64,000 nt of DNA, taken from Nitrospirillum amazonense. GTDB lineage: Bacteria > Pseudomonadota > Alphaproteobacteria > Azospirillales > Azospirillaceae. A model generated the notes under the pieces. It worked only from the letters and a program-made list of their open reading frames with translations, had not been told where the DNA came from and searched no databases. How positions within the stretch are numbered: position 1 is the first letter of the stretch; every line of letters begins with the position of its first letter. The stretch lies in NCBI RefSeq assembly GCF_007828045.1, contig NZ_VITN01000011.1, positions 62,001 through 126,000 on the forward strand, in the 5' to 3' direction. This document shows, piece after piece, positions 17,560-27,200 of the stretch. The position numbers and the translations under genes are program-made.

Positions 17560-18576
17560 TCAGCAGACCGAGGCCGCCGCCGTCATCTTGAAGATGCCCT
17601 GGGCGTTGCCGCTGTCGAATCGCAGGTCCAGCCGGCGGCCCGCTTCGGTGTCGATAAGGTCGCGGGATATGAATTCGTAGAACGAACCCGGCACCACACG
17701 GCTGACCGTGGCGCCCCGGGCGTCGATGAACGGCCGCTCCACCATGACCGCCCGCAGCGCCGTCTGGCGGACCGTGCCGTTGCGCGACACCTCCACCTTG
17801 GGCTTCATCTCATAGCCCCGGGCCTTCAGCTCCTCCGCCAGGGCCTCCACGTTGGCCACCCGGTCGGTGGCGTGGTTGAAGCGGTTGCCCTCGGTGGCGA
17901 TCCAGGCCAGCTCCGCCGATTCCGCCAACAGCGCCTCATACCGCGCCAGGGTGGGCACCGGGTGGTGGCGGTCGAACAGGCGCACCAGTTCGCCCACCAG
18001 GCCCGTCGCTTCCGCCAGTTCCAGCGTGCCGCCGGCGGCCAGCCGGTCCAGCAAGCCCTTGGCGTCGGCGGCCAGTGGGTCGTCCTTCACCTGGAACACC
18101 TCGGCCGCCGCCGCCTGTACCTCGGGCGAGAAGCGGTCTGGGAAGATTTCACTGACGAAGAACTGGGCGATGTCGTCCGGATAATCGCGGTGCGTGTAGG
18201 CGTAGCCCATCATGCGCAGCCGCTCCAGCGGGTAGGTCCCGCCGACGTGATAGCCCAGCGGCTCCAGCACCCGGGCGAAGGCGGCGTGGCCGGGCGGCAG
18301 CGCCCCCAGGCCGGGGGCGTTCACCGTGCGCAGGGCGCCATGGTCGAACACCATGCGCCCGCCCTGCTCCCGCACATAGCGGGCCCCCTCCGGCACCTCG
18401 CGCAGCAGGCCCCGGAACAGCAGCATGTTCAGGGCCTGGGCCACCACGGCGCGCGGCACCGTGTCGCCATGGTCCACCAGGAAGTCGGGATGCAGGGCCA
18501 GCATCTCCATCAGCCGGCCGGCCTCCTCCGGACCGACCAGGCCCTGGGCGATCTTCTGAACGGTGGGCGTCTTCAT
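17560..18576 (-). CDS. hglS: DUF1338 protein, probable 2-oxoadipate dioxygenase/decarboxylase (HglS type)
   Basis: Protein of 338 residues with the DUF1338 signature: an early DFLVDHGDTVPRAVVAQALNML, FNHATDRVANVEALAEELKARGYEM in the middle, and FYEFISRDLID near the C terminus. HglS-type enzymes use a mononuclear Fe(II) held by two His and a Glu to turn 2-oxoadipate into 2-hydroxyglutarate, a late step of lysine breakdown. The His in DHGD and NHATD and the Glu in FYEF are the expected ligands. The ATG at 18576 has GGAGG upstream. It follows an amaB-type dehydrogenase by 14 bp and a saccharopine-dehydrogenase-fold enzyme before that, which fits the pathway well. Confidence 0.82.
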   Translation of the reverse strand: MKTPTVQKIAQGLVGPEEAGRLMEMLALHPDFLVDHGDTVPRAVVAQALNMLLFRGLLREVPEGARYVREQGGRMVFDHGALRTVNAPGLGALPPGHAAFARVLEPLGYHVGGTYPLERLRMMGYAYTHRDYPDDIAQFFVSEIFPDRFSPEVQAAAAEVFQVKDDPLAADAKGLLDRLAAGGTLELAEATGLVGELVRLFDRHHPVPTLARYEALLAESAELAWIATEGNRFNHATDRVANVEALAEELKARGYEMKPKVEVSRNGTVRQTALRAVMVERPFIDARGATVSRVVPGSFYEFISRDLIDTEAGRRLDLRFDSGNAQGIFKMTAAASVC

Positions 18577-18590
18577 GGGACGGGCCCTCC

Positions 18591-20114
18591 TCAACCGATA
18601 TCGAACTGCACGCCTTGGGCAAGCGGCAGCGCGCTGGAGTAATTGATGGTGTTGGTGGCCCGGCGCATATAGGCCTTCCAACTGTCGGAGCCGGCCTCAC
18701 GCCCACCGCCGGTTTCCTTCTCGCCACCAAAGGCGCCGCCGATTTCGGCACCCGACGGGCCCAGGTTGACGTTGGCGATGCCACAGTCCGACCCGGCGGC
18801 GCTGATGAAGGTTTCAGCCTCGCGCATGTCGGTGGTGAAGATGCTGGACGCCAAGCCCTGGGGCACGCCGTTCTGCAAGGCGATGGCCTGGTCCAGCTCG
18901 CGGTAGCGCACGACATAGAGGATGGGGGCGAAGGTTTCTTCCAGCATGGGGCCGGTCTGGTCCGGCATGGTCACCAGCGCCGGGCGCACGTAATAGGCGT
19001 CGGGGGAACCCACATCCACGCGCTCCCCGCCGATGACGGTGCCGCCGGCGGCCTTGGCGGCGGCCAGGGCCTTCACCATGCCCTCGTAGGAAGCCTGGTC
19101 GATCAGCGGGCCCACCAGGGTGCCGGTCTCACGCGGGTCGCCCACCTTGACACTGCGGTAGGCGGCGGCCAGGCGGTCCAGCAGGCGGTCGGCCACGGCC
19201 TCATGCACGATCAGGCGGCGCAGGGTGGTGCAGCGCTGGCCGGCCGTGCCCATGGCGGCGAAGGCGACGCCACGCACCACCAATTCCAGGTCGGCCGACG
19301 GCGCCACGATGGCGGCGTTGTTGCCGCCCAGTTCCAGGATGGCGCGGGCGAAGCGCGCCGCCAGGCGGGGCGCCACGGCCCGGCCCATGCGGGTGGAGCC
19401 GGTGGCCGAGACCAGCGGCACCAGCGGATGGTCCACCAGCGCCTGGCCCACGTCGGCGTGCCCCTGGGCCAGGATGGACAGGCCCTCCGGAGCGGATCCG
19501 AACTTGGCGGCGGCACGGTCGAAGGCCGCCTGTACGGCGATGGCCGTCAGCGGCGTCTTCTCCGACGGCTTCCAGATGACGCTGTTGCCGCAGACCAGGG
19601 CCAGGGCCGCGTTCCACGACCACACCGCCACGGGGAAGTTGAAGGCGCTGATGACGCCGCAGACGCCCAGCGGGTGCCAGGTTTCCATCAGGCGGTGGCC
19701 CGGCCGCTCCGTGGCGATGGTCAGGCCGTAGAGCTGACGCGACAGGCCGACGGCGAAGTCGCAGATGTCGATCATCTCCTGCACTTCGCCCAGGCCCTCG
19801 GACACGATCTTGCCGGCCTCCAAGGTCACCAGCAGGCCCAGGTCGCCACGCACCGCGCGCAGTTCCTCACCCAGCAGGCGCACCAACTCCCCCCGGCGGG
19901 GGGCCGGCACCAGGCGCCATTCCAGGTGGGCGGCGTGCGCCTTGCGCACCAGCGCGTCCATATCCGCCGCCGACAGGGCCCTAACCCGGCCAGCCTCGCG
20001 CCCATCGATGGGGCTGCGCGCCACGATGTCGCCGCCCGAAAGCACAGCCGGGTCCACCCCCAGCCGATCCAGCACCGCCCGGATGTCGTCCCGGGTCTTG
20101 CTCACTGCCGTCAT
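18591..20114 (-). CDS. amaB: Aldehyde dehydrogenase, probable L-aminoadipate-semialdehyde/piperideine-6-carboxylate dehydrogenase
   Basis: ALDH-superfamily protein of 507 residues closest in pattern to the ALDH7 (antiquitin/AmaB) group. Visible are the AFNFPVAVWSWNAALALVCGNSVIWKPSEKTPLTA cofactor region, the general base in LELGGNNAAIV, the nucleophile in TAGQRCTTLRR (Cys about 300), and the C-terminal NVNLGPSGAEIGGAFGGEKETGGGREAGSDSWKAYMRR, which is diagnostic for this group. It oxidises aminoadipate semialdehyde to 2-aminoadipate. The ATG at 20114 is chosen because AGGGAAGAA is correctly spaced; an in-frame GTG lies five codons upstream. Middle gene of the lysine operon. Confidence 0.88.
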   Translation of the reverse strand: MTAVSKTRDDIRAVLDRLGVDPAVLSGGDIVARSPIDGREAGRVRALSAADMDALVRKAHAAHLEWRLVPAPRRGELVRLLGEELRAVRGDLGLLVTLEAGKIVSEGLGEVQEMIDICDFAVGLSRQLYGLTIATERPGHRLMETWHPLGVCGVISAFNFPVAVWSWNAALALVCGNSVIWKPSEKTPLTAIAVQAAFDRAAAKFGSAPEGLSILAQGHADVGQALVDHPLVPLVSATGSTRMGRAVAPRLAARFARAILELGGNNAAIVAPSADLELVVRGVAFAAMGTAGQRCTTLRRLIVHEAVADRLLDRLAAAYRSVKVGDPRETGTLVGPLIDQASYEGMVKALAAAKAAGGTVIGGERVDVGSPDAYYVRPALVTMPDQTGPMLEETFAPILYVVRYRELDQAIALQNGVPQGLASSIFTTDMREAETFISAAGSDCGIANVNLGPSGAEIGGAFGGEKETGGGREAGSDSWKAYMRRATNTINYSSALPLAQGVQFDIG

Positions 20115-20159
20115 CGCTTCTTCCCTCACGCTGCTCTTTTGCTTATCCGGTTCTGCAGG

Positions 20160-21272
20160 TCAGGCGACGCGCGCCACCACCTGGTCCACCGGGTTCGCCC
20201 CCTGATAGGCGCGGCCGAAGCGGTTGGCCAGGAAATCATCCAGGGCGATGTCTTCCTGGCGGATGAAGCCGTGCGCCGGCAGCCGGCCATCGGCCAGCAT
20301 GTCCAGCACGGCGCAGATGCCGGCGGCGGTGGTCGTCTGGATGGCCGTGCGCTGACGGCCATGGGCATAGTCGCCGAAGACGCGGCTGGAATAGCTTTCC
20401 TGGGTCAACTGGCCGTCCAGCATGCCGCTGACGGTGACGAAGATGACCACCACGTCCTGCATGGTGGCGGGCAAGGCCCCTTCCAGCACCGTCTTGAACA
20501 GGTCGCGCCGGTCGCGCAGGCGCAGATCGTTCAGCAGCGTCTTCATCAGCTGGCAGTGGCCGGGATAACGGATGGTCTTGTAGTTCAGGGTGCGCACCCG
20601 GCCCTTCAGCACCTCCGCCAGGCTGCCCAGGCCGCCGGAGGTGTTGAACGCCTCATAGGGCACGCCGTCCAGCCAGAACTCCTCCCGCTCCTCCAGTGCC
20701 GGCACCTCGCGCAGCGTGCCCTCCACGATGGCCTCGCAGGGCTCGCAATACTCGTTGATGACGCCATCGGTGCTCCAGGTCAGGTTATAGCCCAGGGAGT
20801 TGCTGGCGTAGCGCGGCAAGGCGCCCACGCGCAGGCGCACGGCCTCCAGCGTGTCGAACTTCTTGGCCAGGCTGCCGGCGACGATGGAGATGAAGCCGGG
20901 CGCCAGGCCGCACTGGGGGATGAAGGCGTTGGGGGCGTTGGCCGCCAGCTCCTTTACCCGGCGGGTGGTGGCCACATCCTCCGTCAGGTCCAGGTAATGG
21001 CAGCGGGCGATGGCCGCGGCCTCCGCCACCTTGATGGTCAGGTGATAGGGGGCAGCGCTCAGCACGGCGTAGGCGCCGGTCAGCGCCTCGGTCAGGGCGG
21101 CCACGTCGCTGATGTCGACCTCGCGCCGCTCGATGGGCAGGCGCTTGGAGACGCCTTCCAGCGCCTTGGCCGACCGGTCCAGCACCGTCACCAGGAAATC
21201 TCCCGACCCCGCCAGGTTCTCCGCGATGATGGACCCGATCTTGCCCGCCCCGACGACGACGATGCGACGCAT
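20160..21272 (-). CDS. Saccharopine-dehydrogenase-fold enzyme (saccharopine dehydrogenase or lysine 6-dehydrogenase)
   Basis: Protein of 370 residues starting at an ATG (21272) with GGGAGAG upstream; the nucleotide loop VVVGAGKIGSIIAENLA follows at once. The later segments LTEDVATTRRVKELAA, IPQCGLAPGFISIVAGSLAKKF, GYNLTWSTDGVINEYCEPC and IRYPGHCQLMKTLLND are typical of the saccharopine reductase/lysine 6-dehydrogenase family. It is the first gene of an operon with amaB and hglS, so it supplies aminoadipate semialdehyde or its cyclic form from lysine. No lysine-ketoglutarate reductase is nearby; a single-step lysine 6-dehydrogenase would therefore make the operon self-contained, but sequence alone does not decide. 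Confidence 0.82.
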   Translation of the reverse strand: MRRIVVVGAGKIGSIIAENLAGSGDFLVTVLDRSAKALEGVSKRLPIERREVDISDVAALTEALTGAYAVLSAAPYHLTIKVAEAAAIARCHYLDLTEDVATTRRVKELAANAPNAFIPQCGLAPGFISIVAGSLAKKFDTLEAVRLRVGALPRYASNSLGYNLTWSTDGVINEYCEPCEAIVEGTLREVPALEEREEFWLDGVPYEAFNTSGGLGSLAEVLKGRVRTLNYKTIRYPGHCQLMKTLLNDLRLRDRRDLFKTVLEGALPATMQDVVVIFVTVSGMLDGQLTQESYSSRVFGDYAHGRQRTAIQTTTAAGICAVLDMLADGRLPAHGFIRQEDIALDDFLANRFGRAYQGANPVDQVVARVA

Positions 21273-21390
21273 GTGTGCTCTCCCGTTCAAAGTTCCATGA
21301 GGCAAAGTTCCCTGTTGGAACGACTGTCGGGCAAACCCTTGACGGAATGAACAGTCAATGCGACCAATCTGACGGAAAATGGTGGGCATA

Positions 21391-21843
21391 ATGATCAATC
21401 AGATCGACAATTTTCAACCTGACGATCTGGACATCGCCCTGCTGCGCCTGCTGGAGGCGGACAGCCGGCTCCCCACCGTGACGCTGGCCAAGCGCCTGGG
21501 CGTATCCCGCACCACGGTGCAGGCCCGGCTGGAACGCCTGGTGTCACGCGGGGTCATCACCGCCTTCACCATCCGCCTGGACGAGGATTACCTGGCACGG
21601 CGCATCCAGGGCCATGTCGCCATCACCCTGTTGCCCAAGGCGGCGCGACAGGTGGAAACGCGTTTGAAGGCCATGCCCCAGGTGCGCCAGCTCTATGCCG
21701 TCAGCGGCCCCTTCGACATGATCGCCGTCGTCTCCACCGAATCCATTGCCGAGATGAACATGGTGATCGACGACATCGGCGCGGTTGAGGGGGTGGAGCG
21801 CACCAACTCCTCTATCATCCTGTCTCAGCGTCTGGCGCGCTGA
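21391..21843 (+). CDS. Lrp/AsnC-family transcriptional regulator
   Basis: Regulator of 150 residues: N-terminal winged helix (DLDIALLRLLEADSRLPTVTLAKRLGVSRTTVQARLERLVSRGVI) followed by an RAM/AsnC ligand domain (HVAITLLPKAARQVETRLKAMPQVRQLYAVSGPFDMIAVVS). The ATG at 21391 is preferred because GGTGGG precedes it; another ATG lies four codons upstream. It is transcribed divergently from the lysine operon with only 118 bp between the two starts, the standard arrangement for an amino-acid-responsive local activator. Lysine or aminoadipate would be the natural effector; this is inferred. Confidence 0.87.
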   Translation: MINQIDNFQPDDLDIALLRLLEADSRLPTVTLAKRLGVSRTTVQARLERLVSRGVITAFTIRLDEDYLARRIQGHVAITLLPKAARQVETRLKAMPQVRQLYAVSGPFDMIAVVSTESIAEMNMVIDDIGAVEGVERTNSSIILSQRLAR

Positions 21844-21845
21844 GC

Positions 21846-22064
21846 GGCCTACCATTACTTCGACCTCACCGGACCATCAACCTGATGGACCACTACACGC
21901 TGCGGTTCGGCGTCAACAACCTGTTCGACAAGGCCCCGCCCATCCAGTCCGCCAACGACGACTATGTCGGCGTGCCGGGCACCTATGGCAACGACAACAC
22001 CCACCCCGACATCTACGACACGCTGGGACGGACCTTCTTTCTGGGTATCACCGCTGATTTCTAA
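21846..22064 (+). pseudogene. 3' remnant of a TonB-dependent receptor gene, frameshifted
   Basis: Directly after the regulator stop, one frame reads YHYFDLT (from 21850) and then another frame takes over at about 21873 and reads INLMDHYTLRFGVNNLFDK, a PGTYGNDNTHPDIYDTLGR stretch and FFLGITADF, stopping at 22064. These are the last beta-strands of a TonB-dependent receptor, including the FGVNNLFDK motif and the C-terminal aromatic residue. The change of frame within about five bases marks a small indel. No upstream part of the receptor is present, so this is the stub left by a deletion or insertion event that brought in the neighbouring lysine cluster. Confidence 0.8.
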
Positions 22065-22105
22065 TCGCCGACTCCCGGAGCGGCTTATCGTATAATCTCG
22101 ACACG

Positions 22106-22140
22106 CGGCGGGTCCCTACCCCAGGGGCCCGCCGTTTCTC
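22106..22140 (+). terminator. Rho-independent terminator after the receptor remnant
   Basis: CGGCGGG (22106-22112) pairs with CCCGCCG (22128-22134), with an inner CCC/GGG stem and a TACCCCA loop, followed by TTTCTC. It was probably the terminator of the original receptor gene and has been kept. Confidence 0.75.
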
Positions 22141-22172
22141 ACTCCCGTTCACGACGCATCGGCGCACGCCTC

Positions 22173-24077
22173 ATGACCAACGGCCAGTCCCCCTTCTCCA
22201 TCCCCGTCACCCCGTCCGTTTCGGCGCCCCAGCGACAGCGCATCCAGGCGCTCATCCAGCAGGCCCTGACCTTTCAGACGCGGGGCCAGCTGCACGAGGC
22301 GGAACAGATCCTGTTGCAGGTGCTGGCGGTGGATGCCTCGGAACCGGACGCGCTGCAGCTCATGGGCCTGATCGCCAAGCGCAACGGCAAGCTGGACCAG
22401 GCGGAACAGCTGCTGCGCCGCTCGCTGGTGATAAACAGCCGCCAGCCGCATGTGAACTACAACCTGGGCAACCTACTGAAGGACACCGGCCGACCGGCCG
22501 AGGCGTTGCCCTTCTATGAAAAGGCCATCCTGTACAAGGCCGACTATGCCGAGGCCTACACCAATCGTGCCGACTGCCTGACGACGCTGGCGGGGACGGA
22601 CGCGGCCAACGCCCGCTCCCTGCTGGAAACGGCCCTGCCCCTGTACCGCCGGGCCCTGCAACTGCAGCCCGACTTCGTCGGCGCCCGCGTGGGCCTGGCC
22701 GAGGCCTACCTGCAACTGAATGAGCCGCAGCAGGCGGAGGAGGTGCTGCGCGCCGGCCTGACCCGGCTGCCCAACGACTTCTACCTGAACAACAGCCTGG
22801 GCACGGCCCTGCGCCGCCAGCAGCGCTTCGAGGAGGCGGCCCCCCATCTGAAGCGCGCGGCCGAGCGGGCCCCCGACCGCTGGCAGATCTGGCTGAACCT
22901 GGGCAACACCTTCCTGGCCCTGGGCCAGATGGACGACGCCATCGTCTGCTTCAAGAAGGTGGTGGTGCTGGATCCCGCCAACTACGCCGCGCAAAGCGCC
23001 CTTAACCAGACGCTGTGGGAAACCGGGCAGCACACCCAGCTGCTGAACTCCTACGAGTGGGCCAAGGAACGCAAGCCCAACGATCCCGAACTGCTGAAGA
23101 TGGCGGCGGAGGCCTACATCCTGTTCGGCCGGCATGAGGAGGCGGAGGCCAACATCGCCGCCGTCGCCGCCCTGGAGCCCGACGCCCCCGCCCTTCCCCG
23201 CCTGCGCACCACCTTGCTGCTGGCCCAGCAGCGGGTGGAGGAGGCGCTGGAAGCCGCCCGCCAAGGCTTGGTGGCCGCGCCGGACGACCAGTTGCTGCTG
23301 CACCGGGTGGCCGAGTCCGCACTGCGCCTGAACCGGCCGGCCGAGGCGCTGGAGGCCGCCCATCGCCTGGATGCCGTGGCGCGGGACAGCCAGTTCGCCG
23401 CCGCCTTCCAGGCCACGGCTTATCGCCTGCTGGGCCAGCCGGATCCGCGCGGCCTCTATGATTACGACCGCTTCATCCAATCCATCGACCTGGCGCCGCC
23501 GGCAGGCTACACCGACTTGGCCGCCTTCCATGCCGACCTGATGGCGGCGTTGGACGCCCAGCACGTGGCCACGCATGAACCCATCGAGCAGACGCTGCGC
23601 AACGGCACGCAGACGCGGGAGAATTTGTTCACGCGCGTGGGCGTGGCCCCCGCCATACAGGCCCTGCGCGACAGCATCCTGGCCGCGACCCAACGCTATA
23701 TCGCGGCCTTGCCGGACGATCCCGACCATCCTTTCCTGCGGCGCAAGGGCCAGTCCCTGGTCTGGGCGGGATCATGGTCCGCCCGGCTGCGCGACCAGGG
23801 CTATCACACCAACCACATCCATCCCGAGGGCTGGATCAGCGGTTGCTATTACGTGGACATGCCCGATGTGGTGAAGGATGCCGAGGGCAAGCAGGGCTGG
23901 ATCACCTTCGGCGCCTTCGCCCAGGGGACCGGCGCCACCCTGCCGTGGGAACGGGCCGTCCAGCCGCGCCCCGGCCTGCTGGTGCTGTTCCCCAGCTACA
24001 TGTGGCACGGCACCATCCCCTTCCACAGCGCACAGACGCGCACAACCGTCGCGTTCGACATCGGCGGCCGGACCTGA
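22173..24077 (+). CDS. TPR-repeat protein with C-terminal 2OG-Fe(II) oxygenase domain
   Basis: Protein of 634 residues. From about residue 20 to 420 it is a run of tetratricopeptide repeats (for example EAEQILLQVLAVDASEPDALQLMGLIAKRNGKLDQAEQLLRRSL, PHVNYNLGNLLKDTGRPAEALPFYEKAI and WQIWLNLGNTFLALGQMDDAIVCFKKVV). The last 200 residues form a putative 2-oxoglutarate/Fe(II) oxygenase: NHIHPEGWISGCYYVDMP supplies a metal His, and PRPGLLVLFPSYMWHGTIPF with RTTVAFD supplies the distal His and the Arg that binds 2-oxoglutarate. Such proteins are thought to hydroxylate a protein partner bound by the repeats. Substrate unknown. It has its own start 32 bp after a terminator, so it is probably monocistronic. 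Confidence 0.82.
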   Translation: MTNGQSPFSIPVTPSVSAPQRQRIQALIQQALTFQTRGQLHEAEQILLQVLAVDASEPDALQLMGLIAKRNGKLDQAEQLLRRSLVINSRQPHVNYNLGNLLKDTGRPAEALPFYEKAILYKADYAEAYTNRADCLTTLAGTDAANARSLLETALPLYRRALQLQPDFVGARVGLAEAYLQLNEPQQAEEVLRAGLTRLPNDFYLNNSLGTALRRQQRFEEAAPHLKRAAERAPDRWQIWLNLGNTFLALGQMDDAIVCFKKVVVLDPANYAAQSALNQTLWETGQHTQLLNSYEWAKERKPNDPELLKMAAEAYILFGRHEEAEANIAAVAALEPDAPALPRLRTTLLLAQQRVEEALEAARQGLVAAPDDQLLLHRVAESALRLNRPAEALEAAHRLDAVARDSQFAAAFQATAYRLLGQPDPRGLYDYDRFIQSIDLAPPAGYTDLAAFHADLMAALDAQHVATHEPIEQTLRNGTQTRENLFTRVGVAPAIQALRDSILAATQRYIAALPDDPDHPFLRRKGQSLVWAGSWSARLRDQGYHTNHIHPEGWISGCYYVDMPDVVKDAEGKQGWITFGAFAQGTGATLPWERAVQPRPGLLVLFPSYMWHGTIPFHSAQTRTTVAFDIGGRT

Positions 24078-24235
24078 TCGGCGGGAGGTCCTTGGGCAGC
24101 GCATTGCCTATCTTTTGTGCTGCCCAAAAAACATGCTGCAATGCACTTTAACGCCTGCGGCCAATGATGGTACCGTGACCGGGTCAGGGCACCGGGGGCT
24201 ATGGGTCGCCATCGCTTCCGCGAACAGGGGAAGTC

Positions 24236-27200
24236 ATGAGCATCCACGTCGCCATCAATCACAAGACCAGCTACCGCTACGACCGGCTGATCAATCTGGG
24301 GGCCCAGTTGGTGCGCCTGCGGCCGGCGCCGCATTGCCGCACGCCCATCCTGTCGTATTCGCTGAAGGTCACGCCCAAGCAGCACTTCCTGAACTGGCAG
24401 CAGGACCCCCAGTCCAACTGGCTGGCACGCCTGGTCTTCCCCGAGAAGACGGAGGAATTCACGCTGGAGGTGGACCTGGTGGCCGACATGGCGGTCATCA
24501 ACCCCTTCGACTTCTTCCTGGAACCGGCGGCAGAGAAATTCCCCTTCACCTATGAACCGTGGCTGGCCAAGGACCTCAAACCCTTCCTGGAGGCGGATGA
24601 GCCGGGCCCCCTGGTCAAGGCGCTGCTGGCCGACGTCGATCTCACGCCCACGGGCACCGTCGCCTTCCTGGCCGATGTGAACCTGAAGCTGCAGCAGCGC
24701 ATCGGCTACGTCATCCGCCTGGAACCCGGCGTACAGACGCCGGAGGAAACGCTGCAGCTGGGCACCGGTTCCTGCCGCGACACCGCTTGGCTGCTGGTGC
24801 AAATCCTGCGCAACCTTGGCCTGGCCGCCCGCTTCGCCTCCGGCTACCTGGTGCAGCTGGTGGCCGACCAGAAGCCGCTGGAGGGACCGGACGGCCCCAC
24901 GGCCGACTTCACCGACCTGCACGCCTGGACCGAGGTCTACCTGCCCGGCGCCGGCTGGATCGGGCTGGACCCCACCTCCGGCCTGTTCGCGGGCGAGGGC
25001 CACATCCCGCTGGCCTGCACGCCCGACCCCTTCTCCGCCGCCCCGGTCACCGGCGGCCTGGACATGTGCGAGGTGACGTTCGAGCACGCGATGTCGGTCA
25101 CCCGGATCCGGGAACAGCCGCGTACCACCAAGCCCTACACCCCCGACCAGTGGGGCGCCATCGACCGGCTGGGCCAGCAGGTGGACCGCGAGATCGTGGA
25201 TGGCGACATCCGCCTGACCATGGGCGGTGAGCCCACCTTCATCTCCATCGACGACATGGAGGGGGCGGAGTGGAACACGGCGGCGCTGGGCCCCACCAAG
25301 CGCCTGCTGTCCGGCGACCTCATCCGCCGCCTGCAGGCCCGCTACGCCCAAGGCGGCCTGCTGCATTTCGGCCAGGGCAAGTGGTACCCCGGGGAAAGCC
25401 TGCCGCGCTGGGCGCTGCAGCTGTTCTGGCGGCGAGACGGCGACGCCCTGTGGACCCATGCCGAATACCTGGCCGATGAGCGCCGCCACTATGGCTATGG
25501 CCTGGCCGAGTCCGAGCGGTTCATCCGCCGCCTGGCGGAACGGCTGGGCATTGATCCCGACTACGCGCGGGGTGCCTTCGAGGACCCCTGGCACTACATC
25601 CGCAAGGAACACGAGCTGCCGGTGAACGTCGACCCGTTCGACAGCAAGCTGGAGAACGCGGAGGAGCGGGCGCGCCTGGCCAAGGTGTTCGACACCGGCC
25701 TGGGTACCGCCGTCGGCTACGCATTGCCCGTCAGCCGCCGGCATGAGGCCAGCGGCCCCGTCTGGCTGTCCAGCGCCTGGACCACGCGCAGCGACAGGCT
25801 GTTGCTGGCCCCGGGCGACAGTCCCATCGGCTATCGCCTGCCCCTGGGTTCCCTGCCCTGGGTCGACACTATCGACCGCGTCTATTCCTATGAGCAGGAT
25901 CCTTTCGACAGCCGGCCGGACCTGCCTTCACGTGAGGACCTGGAACGGCAGATGGTGCTGCGCAAGGGCCAGACGGAACCGCTGCGCCAGCGCGCCATGG
26001 CCGATGTGCGCGACCAGGTGCCGGAAAAGGGCACCAGCGCCTGGTGGCTGGTGCGCACGGCCCTGTGCGTTCAGCCGCGCGACGGCCGTCTCTACATCTT
26101 CCTGCCGCCCACCAGCTATCTTGAGGACTGGATCGAGCTGGTCACCCAGATCGAGGCCACCTGCGTCGACCTGGACCTGGCCGTCGTCCTGGAAGGGTAT
26201 CCCCCGCCCCGCGACCCGCGCCTGAACAGCATGGCCGTGACGCCGGATCCCGGCGTCATCGAGGTGAACATCCATCCCTCGTCCAACTGGCAGGATCTGG
26301 TCTACACCACCACCACCCTGTATGAGGACGCGCGCCAGACCCGCCTGGGCACGGAGAAGTTCGCGCTGGACGGCCGCCACGTCGGCACCGGCGGCGGCAA
26401 CCATGTGGTGGTGGGCGGTCCGACGGCGGCGGACAGCCCCTTCCTGCGCCGGCCGGACGTGCTGCGCTCCCTGCTGGCCTATTTCCAGAACCACCCCAGC
26501 CTGTCCTACCTGTTCAGCACCATGTTCATCGGCCCCACCAGCCAGCACCCCCGGGTGGACGAGGCGCGGCACGAGAGCCTGTATGAGCTGGAGATCGCCT
26601 TCAAGGAACTGGACCGGGCCGGTCCCAACCCGCCGCCGTGGCTGGTGGACCGGGCGCTGCGCCACCTGCTGGTGGACGTGCAGGGCAATACCCACCGCTC
26701 CGAATTCTGCATCGACAAGCTGTACAGCCCCGACAGTTCCACCGGCCGGTTGGGCTTGGTGGAACTGCGCAGCTTCGAGATGCCGCCGCACGCGCAGATG
26801 AGCCTGGTGCAGCAGTTGCTGTTGCGCACCCTGATCGCCTGGTTCTGGCGGGAGCCCTATCGCGCCGGCCTGGTGCGCTGGGGCACCAAGCTGCACGACC
26901 GCTTCCTGCTGCCGCAGTTCGTGACCCAGGACATTCAGGACGTGGTGGCGGAGCTGCGCGAGGCCGGCTACGCCTTCGAGGAGGCTTGGTTCGCCCCGCA
27001 CCTGAATTTCCGCTTCCCCAAGATCGGCAGCGTCAGCCAGCGCAGCCTGACCCTGGAACTGCGTACGGCGCTGGAGCCCTGGCACGTGCTGGGCGAGGAG
27101 CCGGGCGGCGGCGGCACCGTGCGCTATGTCGACAGCAGCCTGGAGCGTATCCAGGTCCGCATGACGGGCATGGTGGGCGACCGCTACGCCGTCACCTGCA

